From NCBI RefSeq assembly GCF_022844445.1, contig NZ_JALHLS010000022.1:1-44550 (forward strand): a stretch of 44,550 nucleotides of DNA, read 5' to 3'. This document shows positions 6,608-13,442 of this stretch, in pieces; within the stretch, counting starts at the first letter, position 1; each line of letters begins with the position of its first letter. Source of the stretch: Hyphomonas sp. Lineage in GTDB: Bacteria > Pseudomonadota > Alphaproteobacteria > Caulobacterales > Hyphomonadaceae. The notes beneath the pieces are model-generated. The model searched no databases. It saw only the letters and a list, made by a program, of their open reading frames with translations, and was not told the origin of the DNA. A program made the translations under genes and the position numbers.

Positions 6608-6825
6608 GCGAGGAAGTCCATGTCGGGATCGAGGAGCGTGTCTTCGCCGAGAAGCGCGCGGGCGCGCGCCAGTTCGAGCTCGGCCAGGACGTCGGCCGGA
6701 TCGCCGTGCTCGACGGCGTTCAGGAAGTTGCGAAGGGGCGAAGGCGCCGAGGCGGCGCGGGCGTAGCGGTCGGCAAGACGGCCGGCACGCTCCCCTTCCG
6801 AAGTTACGTGATAGGCCACAGCCAT
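6604..6825 (-). CDS. First gene of leftward operon (73 aa, hypothetical)
   Basis: The product MAVAYHVTSEGERAGRLADRY... is mostly helical, with a mid-section SAPSPLRNFLNAVEHGDPADVLAELELARARALLGEDTLL. Its start at 6825 has an excellent ribosome site, GGAGGG seven bases upstream, unlike most genes behind it, which rely on overlaps. Two operator palindromes lie just upstream (6849-6863 and 6884-6898), so this gene marks the start of the repressed leftward transcript. Function unknown. Confidence 0.7.
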   Translation of the reverse strand: MAVAYHVTSEGERAGRLADRYARAASAPSPLRNFLNAVEHGDPADVLAELELARARALLGEDTLLDPDMDFLA

Positions 6826-6848
6826 GTCTCAACCCTCCGCCGCGTAAC

Positions 6849-6863
6849 TTCGCTATTAGCGGA
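6849..6863. promoter_or_regulatory. Operator palindrome OL1 (15 bp)
   Basis: ttcgctattagcgga: 5-base arms CGCTA/TAGCG around one central base. It is, apart from the strand, the same 11-base core as the site at 7362-7372. It lies 24 bases upstream of the first leftward gene, where repressor binding would block transcription. Confidence 0.65.
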
Positions 6864-6883
6864 GAACGGTGGTTAAGAAAATA

Positions 6884-6898
6884 TCCGCTATCTGCGGA
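6884..6898. promoter_or_regulatory. Operator palindrome OL2 (15 bp)
   Basis: tccgctatctgcgga: perfect TCCGC/GCGGA arms around five bases. It agrees with the site at 6849 at 12 of 15 positions and lies 35 bp from it (start to start). A further half-site, tcaatatccgc on the minus strand, lies near 6950-6960. Confidence 0.6.
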
Positions 6899-6900
6899 GT

Positions 6901-6909
6901 TGTGGATAA
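6901..6909 (-). promoter_or_regulatory. DnaA-box-like sequence
   Basis: tgtggataa, the complement of the consensus DnaA box TTATCCACA, lies in the control region between repressor and leftward operon. A second variant, ttttccaca, is at 7297-7305. The match is exact, but a 9-base match can occur by chance, and function is not shown. Confidence 0.35.
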
Positions 6910-6965
6910 GCCGCGCGGAAGCGGCCCGGCGGGTGGGCTTCAATCATTTGCGGATATTGAGAATT

Positions 6966-7286
6966 TCAGCGTTTCAGGGTGCTGATGATAACCGCGGCGC
7001 GCTGACGGTCGGCCTCGTCCAGTTCGCTCAACATTGACCAGACGTCCTCGGACTTGCCCTCGGCCGGCGCCGGTTTACGGGTCAACAGATCCACGACCGA
7101 GCAATTCAGAGCCTCGGCAGCGGTCTCCAGCATGTCCTGGTTATAGCGCCGGATGCCTCTTTCGAGGTCCGACAGGTAGGTCTCGCTGATGTCCATCGCC
7201 TCGGCCAGCTGCGCCTGCGTTAGGTCGCGATGGATCCGCCATTCCTTCAGGAAGGTGCGTCGGTATTTTTGAGAAGACTTCGCCAT
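6966..7286 (-). CDS. CI-like repressor (Xre-family HTH)
   Basis: This 106-residue protein is probably the prophage immunity repressor. An HTH_3 (Xre) domain occupies about residues 5-65: FLKEWRIHRDLTQAQLAEAMDISETYLSDLERGIRRYNQDMLETAAEALN. A short helical C-terminus (SMLSELDEADRQRAAVIISTLK) could mediate dimerisation; there is no LexA-like peptidase domain, so RecA-induced self-cleavage is not expected. The start at 7286 is taken from family length; an ATG at 7313 adds MWAVENSSP and cannot be excluded. A 15-base palindrome (7279-7293) overlaps the start, fitting autoregulation. The gene is divergent from the Cro-like gene. Confidence 0.85.
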   Translation of the reverse strand: MAKSSQKYRRTFLKEWRIHRDLTQAQLAEAMDISETYLSDLERGIRRYNQDMLETAAEALNCSVVDLLTRKPAPAEGKSEDVWSMLSELDEADRQRAAVIISTLKR

Positions 7287-7293
7287 TGGCGAA
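7279..7293. promoter_or_regulatory. Operator-like palindrome at repressor start
   Basis: ttcgccattggcgaa has perfect 7-base arms around one base and differs from the operator at 6849 at three positions. It covers the repressor's ATG at 7284-7286, so binding there could limit repressor synthesis. It may partly reflect codons for MAKSS, but the palindrome is longer than chance would favour. Confidence 0.5.
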
Positions 7294-7359
7294 GAATTTT
7301 CCACAGCCCACATACTCTACACCACCAACAGGAAGCGGAGCCGCATCTTGACTTCCAAC

Positions 7360-7374
7360 TTCGCTAATAGCGGA
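7360..7374. promoter_or_regulatory. Operator palindrome OR (15 bp)
   Basis: ttcgctaatagcgga carries the same CGCTA/TAGCG arms as the leftward operator, in the gap between the divergent repressor and Cro-like genes. A TTGACT -35-like box is at 7348-7353, so a bound repressor would cover the start region of the rightward promoter. It also overlaps the GGAG that probably serves the Cro-like gene. Confidence 0.65.
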
Positions 7375-7385
7375 GTTGCTGCGCG

Positions 7386-7625
7386 ATGGAAAGACTGATT
7401 CGGCTCCGCAAATGGATTGACGGCCAGGACGGCATGACCGCCGCGAAGCTGTCGCGCGAGCTGGGCTGCTCCGAAACCCATATGTCCGACGTCATCGCCG
7501 GCAAGCGGCGCGCCAGCGCCGACCTTGCCGGAGGCCTGCAGGCGAAGACCGGCATCGACGCGCGCTACTTTCTCAGGATCCCCATTATCGACGATGCCGA
7601 CGCCGACCGGGTGCGCGCGGCATGA
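7386..7625 (+). CDS. Cro-like HTH protein
   Basis: The first gene of the rightward transcript encodes 79 residues with an Xre/Cro-like HTH: LRKWIDGQDGMTAAKLSRELGCSETHMSDVIAGKRRAS. Such proteins compete with the repressor for the same operators and switch the phage to lytic growth. The ATG follows the operator at 7360-7374 by 11 bases, so the leader is short. The C-terminal third (FLRIPIIDDADADRVRAA) has no known domain. Confidence 0.82.
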   Translation: MERLIRLRKWIDGQDGMTAAKLSRELGCSETHMSDVIAGKRRASADLAGGLQAKTGIDARYFLRIPIIDDADADRVRAA

Positions 7626-7897
7626 CGGTCCATCTGCTCGACCAGATCCTGCATCTGCCGCACGATGCGGCGCAGCCGGTCCGGTGTAAGGACAAGGCGC
7701 GCCTCGACCGTGCGTTCCTCGGCGGGCGGCGCGGTCGCAAACTCGCTCGCGGCTTCGACCACACAGCGCTCACTGAAAAAGGTGAGACGTACGAAATCGC
7801 CGCGCGGCTCTGCGAGCCCGAGGCCGGTGACGAACGTGTCGCCAACGGGAACCGGCTCGACCAGAGGCGGGGCGCACTCACGAAGTGCGCTGCCCAT
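7565..7897 (-). CDS. Hypothetical protein, antisense to early operon
   Basis: The 110-residue protein has a convincing protein-like run: LVEPVPVGDTFVTGLGLAEPRGDFVRLTFFSER, then ERTVEARLVLTPDRLRRIVRQMQDLVEQM, a beta-rich half followed by a long helix. This pattern is familiar from small alphaproteobacterial phage proteins of unknown role. The start at 7897 has GGGGG six bases upstream; an earlier ATG at 7936 lacks a ribosome site. It runs against the neighbours and overlaps the Cro-like gene end by 61 bases. A same-region rightward frame (7622-8047) joins both neighbours by ATGA overlaps, so the strand choice is not certain. Confidence 0.6.
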   Translation of the reverse strand: MGSALRECAPPLVEPVPVGDTFVTGLGLAEPRGDFVRLTFFSERCVVEAASEFATAPPAEERTVEARLVLTPDRLRRIVRQMQDLVEQMDRHAARTRSASASSIMGILRK

Positions 7898-8043
7898 CTC
7901 GATCCCCCTGCGCGCAAGGATGCATGCCGCGCGCATCTGGAATTCATGGTTGCAATCGCGGCCTTGAAATCAAAGGCAAAAGTTTGTGCACGCTCGAAGG
8001 GCGCGGCGACTTTCTCCAAACATGGTGAACGCGGGAGGCTTGC

Positions 8044-8487
8044 ATGAAGCTCGACGGCGTACAGACACTCATGGGCGTCGTGTCGCTCGGCGCGCTGGCG
8101 CTGTTCCTCGCGGTGACCATCGCCTGGCCCCTGCTCTGCCTGCTCTGGAACGTCATCGTTTCGGCGTGGCGCACCTTCGATGCATCGGAGGAAAGCGATG
8201 CGGCTGCGTTCATGCGCGTGGTGCAGCTGCGCAGCTGGGACGGCATCCGTTTTCCGGAGGGAACTGAATTCAGTTCGGACGGCCGCTACGCGATCGTTCC
8301 CGGCGGGTCATTGCCCGACACCGAACCGCGCGAACCTCCCTCGCTTTACCTGCCGCTGCGGCAGGCGGCGGATCATCTCATATCTCCAGATCAAGTTTTT
8401 GCTGCCGAAACAGGTGAGGACACCCGTCGCGAAATAGCGCGCATGTTCGGGGTCAAGCTGGATCACCTTCGTTCCGGGGGTGCGTGA
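8044..8487 (+). CDS. Membrane-anchored hypothetical protein
   Basis: This 147-residue protein has a hydrophobic N-terminus (residues about 9-40: LMGVVSLGALALFLAVTIAWPLLCLLWNVIVS), long enough for one or two membrane passes, and a soluble C-terminal domain with SWDGIRFPEGTEFSSDGRYAIVPGGS and an end EIARMFGVKLDHLRSGG. The start ATG at 8044 has GGGAGG six bases upstream. It may belong to the early operon, with a role in the host envelope or exclusion, but no family is recognised. Confidence 0.6.
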   Translation: MKLDGVQTLMGVVSLGALALFLAVTIAWPLLCLLWNVIVSAWRTFDASEESDAAAFMRVVQLRSWDGIRFPEGTEFSSDGRYAIVPGGSLPDTEPREPPSLYLPLRQAADHLISPDQVFAAETGEDTRREIARMFGVKLDHLRSGGA

Positions 8488-8719
8488 CGCAATGCGGCGG
8501 GGGCGCGACGACTTCGGAAAATTCCTGCGCGAGAACTCGCGCTTTCGATTTGGCGATGCGGCGGATGTACCCGCGCGCCAGCCCGGCCGGGCTACCCTCC
8601 ACGGCCGGGTCGCGGAGGGTATCCCCGTGCCCTCCGCACCCCTTCTCGATCACATCGCCGACGGCTGCGTCTCTCGCCTGCGCGAGAGCTTCGCACTGAT
8701 GCACGGGAGGTCGACGTGA
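8480..8719 (+). CDS. Small hypothetical protein, GTG start
   Basis: A 79-residue basic protein starts at a GTG that overlaps the preceding gene's end by eight bases; an ATG four codons later is also possible. It contains GRDDFGKFLRENSRFRFGD and ends RLRESFALMHGRST, and is likely helical. No domain is recognised. Its stop overlaps the next gene's start (TGATG), the spacing of a coupled operon. Confidence 0.5.
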   Translation: MRDAMRRGRDDFGKFLRENSRFRFGDAADVPARQPGRATLHGRVAEGIPVPSAPLLDHIADGCVSRLRESFALMHGRST

Positions 8720-8919
8720 TGGCGCTGCCCGTCCGCATCGTCTCGGTTTCGCACGCGCCCGGCTGCGTGACGCTCGGCATGAAGCTGGCGGACGGCACCG
8801 AGATCACAGCCGCGTTCGTGCCGGCCATCGCAAAGGATGTCGCGGTCGACCTCATCGTGCATGCGCGCGACGCGAAGGCCGACCTTGTGTCGCTCGCGGA
8901 TCCGGAGGCCACGCGCTGA
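8719..8919 (+). CDS. Small hypothetical protein (66 aa)
   Basis: The product MALPVRIVSVSHAPGCVTLG... is a compact, mostly beta-strand protein ending in a short helix with AKADLVSLADPEATR. It starts at ATG 8719, overlapping the previous stop, and its stop is overlapped by an ATG at 8919. No family is recognised. Confidence 0.55.
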   Translation: MALPVRIVSVSHAPGCVTLGMKLADGTEITAAFVPAIAKDVAVDLIVHARDAKADLVSLADPEATR

Positions 8920-8978
8920 TGGGCAAGAAATCATTCTGGGACCGCTTTCGCGGCTCCGTATTGGAGGGAGGTCAAGAC

Positions 8979-11492
8979 ATGGCCCGCAAGAAAGAAGCTG
9001 TTGCCGACACCTCCACCGAGGCCGTTCTCGACGAGGGCGGCGACGAGGATGCGCCGGCGCCGAAGAAAGCCAAGGGCAAGGCCGCGAAGGGCAAGACGCC
9101 GAAGAAGGAAAAGGCGAAGACCGAGCACGAGCTGCGCGAGGAGCGGATCAAGGCGCTGGCGGAGGCGATACCGTTCGACGCGGACAGCATCAAGGCAGCC
9201 TACATGGCCGCCGTCGACCTTCTGCACGATGCCATCATGGCCGGAGACGCCGACGCAGAGGCCTCGGCAGACGAACGACTCGTTGCCGCGCGGCGGCGTG
9301 CATCCGGCTGCGAGGGCTTCGGCACATACGCCTACGAAGCCGAGGAGACGCTGGAGGCACAGTGCGCCGCTGCGCCAGGCGACATCCCCAAGTGGGGCCA
9401 GCACGGCATCTTCCCGGTCGAGCATGCCGGCCTCTCCGTCATCGTCAAGGTCGAACCCGGCGGGCATTACCAGAACCGGATGAGCTTCGCCTACTACGCG
9501 ACGCGCTTCGACCAGGTCTTCACCGCGCGGCACGGCTATTCCTATCTGCATGATGCCGGCAATGGCGATGACGCAGAGCGCCCTGTGGTGGGCCACACCA
9601 TCGACGCCTGGGCGCGCAAGCTGATCGAACAGGACGTGGCGAGCGACGACGAGGAGGAGAACGACCGCTGCTATCCGTCCACCGTGTATGTGCTGGATGC
9701 CGGCTTCACCCCCTCGGAAGACAACGATGACGATGACGAGCCCTATTTGCGCCCGCTGCAGCGCGGCGTGGTCGCCACCGATGTCACGCTTCCCGACGGC
9801 CGCGACCTTGCCGCGCGCGCGTTCCGGCTCGCCGAGGCCTGGGACGCCGCGCGCGACCGCCGGGGCGGCAAACCAAAAGCGGACAGCGCTTTTCCCGACC
9901 CCAAGCATGCCAGCTATGGCCGCCCGGCGGCCGGCTTGATCATCGCCATCAGCGATGCCGGCGACCTCGTGCCCGTTGCGGACTTCCCGACCGAGGGGCG
10001 TTATTTCGTAACGGACGAAATCGAACTCGACCGTCAGCGCACCGAGCTGACGTCGTATGGACATGTTACGAAAACGAAGGACTGGCCGGTGCTTCGCTAT
10101 GTGGCAGATGCCGCGAACCCCGGCGTGCGCAAGGATGCACCGATCGAGGGCGAGCCGTGGACGGCGGAGAACACCGGCGCCGAGGATCCCGAGTCGCCCG
10201 GCCTGCCCTTCCACCCTTACGCCAACCTGTTCCCCGTGCTCGACGGCAAGGACTTCGACGAGCTGGCCAAGGACATCAAGAAGAACGGCCTGCAGGAAAG
10301 CGTGGTGCTGCTGGACGGTGCGATCCTCGACGGCCGCAACCGCTATCGCGCGCTGCTGAAAAACAGGATGGTTTCGCCGGACATCAATCCGGGCGACCGG
10401 CCAGATTTGTTCGTGGAATTCGAGGGCGAGGATGCGCTCGCCTGGGTGCTGTCGAAGAACCTCCGCCGGCGCCATCTCAGCGAAGGCCAGCGCGCCATCG
10501 TCGCGGCGAAGATCGCCAATCTCAAACAGGGGCAGCGGGTCAAACCTGCAAATTTGCAGGTTTCAGGCGATGCGCCGGCGCCGGTGACGCGCCAGGCGGC
10601 GGCGGAAAGCCTGCAGGTCTCGGAACGTTCGGTGGCGTCGGCCGCGAAGGTGCTGGCCCAAGGCGCGCCGGAGCTGGCTGAGGCCGTCGAACAGGGCCGC
10701 GTGTCCGTCTCGACCGCCGAGGCCCTGACGAGTCTGCCGAAAGCCGAACAGGCCCAGATCGTCGCGCGGGGCGAAAAGGAGATCCTCGACAAGGCGAAAG
10801 AGATCCGTGCCGAGCGGAATGCGGCTAAGCGCGAAACCCGTCTGGAGCGGATACGAGAGATCTCGAAGGGCAACGGCCCGCTGCCGAACAAGCGCTATCC
10901 CATCATTTACGGCGACCCTGCCTGGCTGCATGAAACATGGACCGAGAACGGCAAGGATCGCTCTTCGGAAAATCACTACCCCTGTATGGACCTTGCCGAC
11001 ATTCAAGCCCTGCAGCTCGACAGGATCGCCGGCGACGATGCGCTGCTCCTGCTCTGGACGACGGTGCCACATCTCGCCAAGGCGCTGAACTGCCTGCCGG
11101 GCTGGGGCTTCGAATACAAATCGCATCTCGCCTGGATCAAGGACAAGATCGGCACCGGCTACTGGTTCAGGAACCAGCACGAGATTCTGATCGTCGCCAC
11201 GCGCGGCGACTTCCCGGCACCGTTGATGGGTACGCAGCTTTCCAGCGTTCTGCAGTCGCCGGTGCGAGAACACTCGCGCAAGCCCGACGAGATCCGCACG
11301 TGGATCGAACAGACGTGGCCCGACCTGCCGCGCATCGAGCTGTTCTGCCGTGAGCCGCGCGAAGGCTGGGATGTCTGGGGCAACCAGGCACAGCCGATCG
11401 AGGGCGAAGCCGGCGAGGATGATGAGGACCGGGTGCTGGCGGCGGTCAATGTCGGCGGCGGCACCGTGCGCATGCTGGCCGACGAGGAATAG
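8979..11492 (+). CDS. ParB-like/MT-A70 DNA adenine methyltransferase fusion
   Basis: Using the ATG at 8979 (GGAGGGAGGT just before it) gives 837 residues; an in-frame ATG at 8919 adds 20. Order of parts: a Lys/Ala-rich tail (1-50), an unknown domain of roughly 350 residues with acidic runs (DDEEEND, DNDDDDE), a ParB/sulfiredoxin-like domain (about 412-540, with LLDGAILDGRNRYRALL and an HTH, VTRQAAAESLQVSERSVASAAK), then an MT-A70 methyltransferase (about 638-805). The catalytic motif reads GDPAW at 645-649 in place of the more usual DPPW, and the C-terminus has GWDVWGNQ. It probably methylates adenine N6 in DNA. Its gene contains a 22-base perfect palindrome at 10542-10563. Confidence 0.85.
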   Translation: MARKKEAVADTSTEAVLDEGGDEDAPAPKKAKGKAAKGKTPKKEKAKTEHELREERIKALAEAIPFDADSIKAAYMAAVDLLHDAIMAGDADAEASADERLVAARRRASGCEGFGTYAYEAEETLEAQCAAAPGDIPKWGQHGIFPVEHAGLSVIVKVEPGGHYQNRMSFAYYATRFDQVFTARHGYSYLHDAGNGDDAERPVVGHTIDAWARKLIEQDVASDDEEENDRCYPSTVYVLDAGFTPSEDNDDDDEPYLRPLQRGVVATDVTLPDGRDLAARAFRLAEAWDAARDRRGGKPKADSAFPDPKHASYGRPAAGLIIAISDAGDLVPVADFPTEGRYFVTDEIELDRQRTELTSYGHVTKTKDWPVLRYVADAANPGVRKDAPIEGEPWTAENTGAEDPESPGLPFHPYANLFPVLDGKDFDELAKDIKKNGLQESVVLLDGAILDGRNRYRALLKNRMVSPDINPGDRPDLFVEFEGEDALAWVLSKNLRRRHLSEGQRAIVAAKIANLKQGQRVKPANLQVSGDAPAPVTRQAAAESLQVSERSVASAAKVLAQGAPELAEAVEQGRVSVSTAEALTSLPKAEQAQIVARGEKEILDKAKEIRAERNAAKRETRLERIREISKGNGPLPNKRYPIIYGDPAWLHETWTENGKDRSSENHYPCMDLADIQALQLDRIAGDDALLLLWTTVPHLAKALNCLPGWGFEYKSHLAWIKDKIGTGYWFRNQHEILIVATRGDFPAPLMGTQLSSVLQSPVREHSRKPDEIRTWIEQTWPDLPRIELFCREPREGWDVWGNQAQPIEGEAGEDDEDRVLAAVNVGGGTVRMLADEE
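10542..10563. repeat. 22-bp perfect palindrome, copy 1
   Basis: The centre ACCTGCAAATTTGCAGGT (10544-10561) is extended by AA on the left and TT on the right, all perfectly self-complementary. It lies inside the ParB-like part of the fusion gene (codons for KPANLQVSG). The same 18-base core is found at 41776-41793. Confidence 0.9.
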
Positions 11493-11499
11493 CCGCCTC

Positions 11500-11766
11500 A
11501 TGTCCAGCCGCGCCGAGATCCTCAAAGCCACGTTCGACCTGCAGGGCGACGGCGCGCGCATGGAGCGCACGCGCGGCTATCAGGAGCAGCTGCGGACGGG
11601 CGCCGAGGGCGCGCTGGCGACCGACGATCGGATGGCCCTGATGGAGGCCTTCGCCCGCCTCCTGGGCTTTGCGCTGCGCGGGCTGCCCGTGGTGCAGCGG
11701 CGCACGTTGCTGAACTATCTGCGGCACCGCGCCGAGCTTCTTTCCGACGAGCCGCGCGATGACTGA
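11500..11766 (+). CDS. Small helical hypothetical protein (88 aa)
   Basis: The product MSSRAEILKATFDLQ... is nearly all helical, with charged residues (LRTGAEGALATDDRMALMEAFARLLGFAL) and a C-terminal RRTLLNYLRHRAELLSDEP. It starts seven bases after the fusion gene and overlaps the next gene by eight bases. No domain is recognised. It may act with the methyltransferase or with replication proteins. Confidence 0.6.
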   Translation: MSSRAEILKATFDLQGDGARMERTRGYQEQLRTGAEGALATDDRMALMEAFARLLGFALRGLPVVQRRTLLNYLRHRAELLSDEPRDD

Positions 11767-12097
11767 CACTCCCGTCCTTACGCTCGACGAGGCGGCGCGA
11801 CGGCTGGGCCGGGCCCGCCAGGCGCACGATCGTGCCCCGCACGACGAAAAGAAATATCAGGCGCTGCTGGAAGCCGAGATCGAATGGCAGAAGGCCGATG
11901 CGCGCCGGATCCGGCAGGAACTGGCCGTCGAGAAGAACGGCCGCAGCGCGCTGCGGCGGCAGCTTGACGACGCGACCGCGGCCGTCGCGCGCCTGCGCGA
12001 GGCCAAGACCGAATCCCTGCGCGCCGCGAAGGCAGCGGCGAAACCGAAGCGTAAGCGTGTACGCACCGAAACCCCGCTCTTTGACGGAGGGCTGTGA
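11759..12097 (+). CDS. Coiled-coil hypothetical protein
   Basis: This 112-residue protein is dominated by a long charged helix ([51 protein letters not shown]) and ends with a basic, Lys/Arg-rich tail, [18 protein letters not shown]. The tail suggests nucleic-acid contact or recruitment. The ATG at 11759 overlaps the preceding stop, and its stop overlaps the GTG start of the GapR-like gene. Confidence 0.6.
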   Translation: MTDTPVLTLDEAARRLGRARQAHDRAPHDEKKYQALLEAEIEWQKADARRIRQELAVEKNGRSALRRQLDDATAAVARLREAKTESLRAAKAAAKPKRKRVRTETPLFDGGL

Positions 12098-12345
12098 CTA
12101 TGGATGCAAGCGTCGTGGCCAAGGACCAGCTGCTCTCGATCGTGGAACGCATCGAGCGACTGGAGGAAGAGAAGAAGGCCATCGCCGACGATATCAAGGA
12201 GGTCTACGCCGAGGCGAAAGCCAACGGCTTCGACACCAAGGTGCTGCGCAAGGTGGTGTCCATACGCAAACAGGATCAGGCCCAGCGTGAGGAGGAAGAG
12301 GCCATTCTGGACCTCTACCTGACCGCGCTGGGCATGGTGAAGTGA
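12094..12345 (+). CDS. GapR-like protein (DUF2312)
   Basis: This 83-residue protein matches the GapR family: [49 protein letters not shown]..., ending [10 protein letters not shown]. GapR is an essential nucleoid protein of alphaproteobacteria that clamps overtwisted DNA ahead of replication forks and helps gyrase and topoisomerase. A phage copy next to replication genes may assist phage fork progress or reshape host chromosome topology. The GTG at 12094 (or ATG at 12100) starts it. This family is one of the reasons for assigning the host to Alphaproteobacteria. Confidence 0.9.
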   Translation: MTMDASVVAKDQLLSIVERIERLEEEKKAIADDIKEVYAEAKANGFDTKVLRKVVSIRKQDQAQREEEEAILDLYLTALGMVK

Positions 12346-12383
12346 CGAGTTTCTGTCGCAAAACTTGCTGAAGGAGGGCTGAT

Positions 12384-13130
12384 ATGGACTTCGATCACAT
12401 CCTGAACTGGAGCCTGCAGCGCGGCTCTCACGATTTTCCTGGCCGTGACGGCGGCACCTGCATCAACGAGGCGGCAATCGTGGCCGCCGGCCTCGAATAT
12501 CGCGAGGTAAAAAGCGCCGACGATTGTCCGCCGTGCTTCTCCAAGCCGCTGGCGGCCTTCCTCATCGTGATCAACGACGCGATGCCAAGCGCGGAACGGC
12601 AAAAGCTGTTGCCCTTTGTCATGAAGCTGTCCGGCTCGGCCGACGCGCCCGAAGTGGAAGCCCGCCGCGCGGACTATCTCTCGGTGCAGATCGTCAAGCG
12701 CGTGTTGAGTACTTACCTTGACGCGGCAGGTCTGTCCTCCGCCGCCAAACGCTGCCGGAAAGTGATTGAGATCACGGATGCACTCCGGGTGGTCACATCA
12801 GTCGGCAACAAGCGCCCCTCCACGGGCGTTGCCGCTCGCGATGCCCAGAACGCCGCGAGCTACCTGAAGTTCGCGTTGAGCGATGGTCAGGATGTGACCG
12901 TGGAACAGAAGACGAAGTGGGCGGCCTACGGCGCGATTGCGTTCGCCGACCGCAAGACGGCCAAAATGTTCGGACTGGATCGCCCTCCTGCGCTGTGGAG
13001 TGAAATTCTCGCCATCACGCACGAAGCCTTCCTTATTGGCAATCAGGCCTCGCCGGAAGAAACCGAGCAGATCCGGCATCGCCTGGACGCGGTGCGCGAG
13101 AGCCGTGCGCGGCCCGGTGTCCATGCCTGA
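12384..13130 (+). CDS. Conserved hypothetical protein (248 aa)
   Basis: An AAGGAGGG site ten bases before the ATG supports this start. The protein begins DFDHILNWSLQRGSHDFPGRDGGTCINEAA and then has EYREVKSADDCPPCFSKPLAAFLIVIND, a helical middle, and AARDAQNAASYLKFALSDGQ. It looks soluble and intact, without signal peptide. I recognise the type from alphaproteobacterial prophages but not its function. It lies between the GapR-like gene and the DUF4031 gene, pointing to an early role. Confidence 0.7.
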   Translation: MDFDHILNWSLQRGSHDFPGRDGGTCINEAAIVAAGLEYREVKSADDCPPCFSKPLAAFLIVINDAMPSAERQKLLPFVMKLSGSADAPEVEARRADYLSVQIVKRVLSTYLDAAGLSSAAKRCRKVIEITDALRVVTSVGNKRPSTGVAARDAQNAASYLKFALSDGQDVTVEQKTKWAAYGAIAFADRKTAKMFGLDRPPALWSEILAITHEAFLIGNQASPEETEQIRHRLDAVRESRARPGVHA

Positions 13131-13437
13131 TAACGCCCCCATCCTTGTCGATGCGCTCCGGCTACACGACGGCAAATCGTGGTGCCACATGGTCTGCTCG
13201 GATCTTGCGACGCTCGACGCCTTCGCGGCCGAGATCGGCGTGACGAGCTATCGCCAGATGCCGCCGAAGGTGAAGTTTCCGCATTACGACCTGACGCCGG
13301 CGGCGCGCGATCGCGCGATCGCGGCCGGGGCCGTCGAATCCGATCGGGGCGATGTCATCGCCGCGGCGCACCACGCGCGGCGTAGCTACGAGCTGGCGCG
13401 GGCGCAGAAGGCGCTGCCGCTGGGCGGGAGGCGCTGA
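13123..13437 (+). CDS. DUF4031 family protein
   Basis: A 104-residue protein with MPDNAPILVDALRLHDGKSWCHMVCSDLATLDAFAAEIG and PPKVKFPHYDLTPAARDRAIAAGA, typical of the small DUF4031 proteins seen in phages and actinobacterial or proteobacterial genomes. Its start overlaps the preceding gene by eight bases. The cysteines and histidines (SWCHM, FPHYD) could be functional, but the role is unknown. Confidence 0.75.
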   Translation: MPDNAPILVDALRLHDGKSWCHMVCSDLATLDAFAAEIGVTSYRQMPPKVKFPHYDLTPAARDRAIAAGAVESDRGDVIAAAHHARRSYELARAQKALPLGGRR

Positions 13438-13442
13438 TGATC

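Noticed and set aside
7622..8047. Rightward 141-residue ORF joined by ATGA to both neighbours
   Set aside because: Its sequence reads like the complement of the leftward protein (Arg/His/Cys-rich, few structured motifs), so the leftward frame is preferred, though the overlaps keep it open.
8931..10475. Long leftward ORF opposite the ParB/MT-A70 gene
   Set aside because: No domains, and codon pattern fits a shadow of the confirmed rightward gene.
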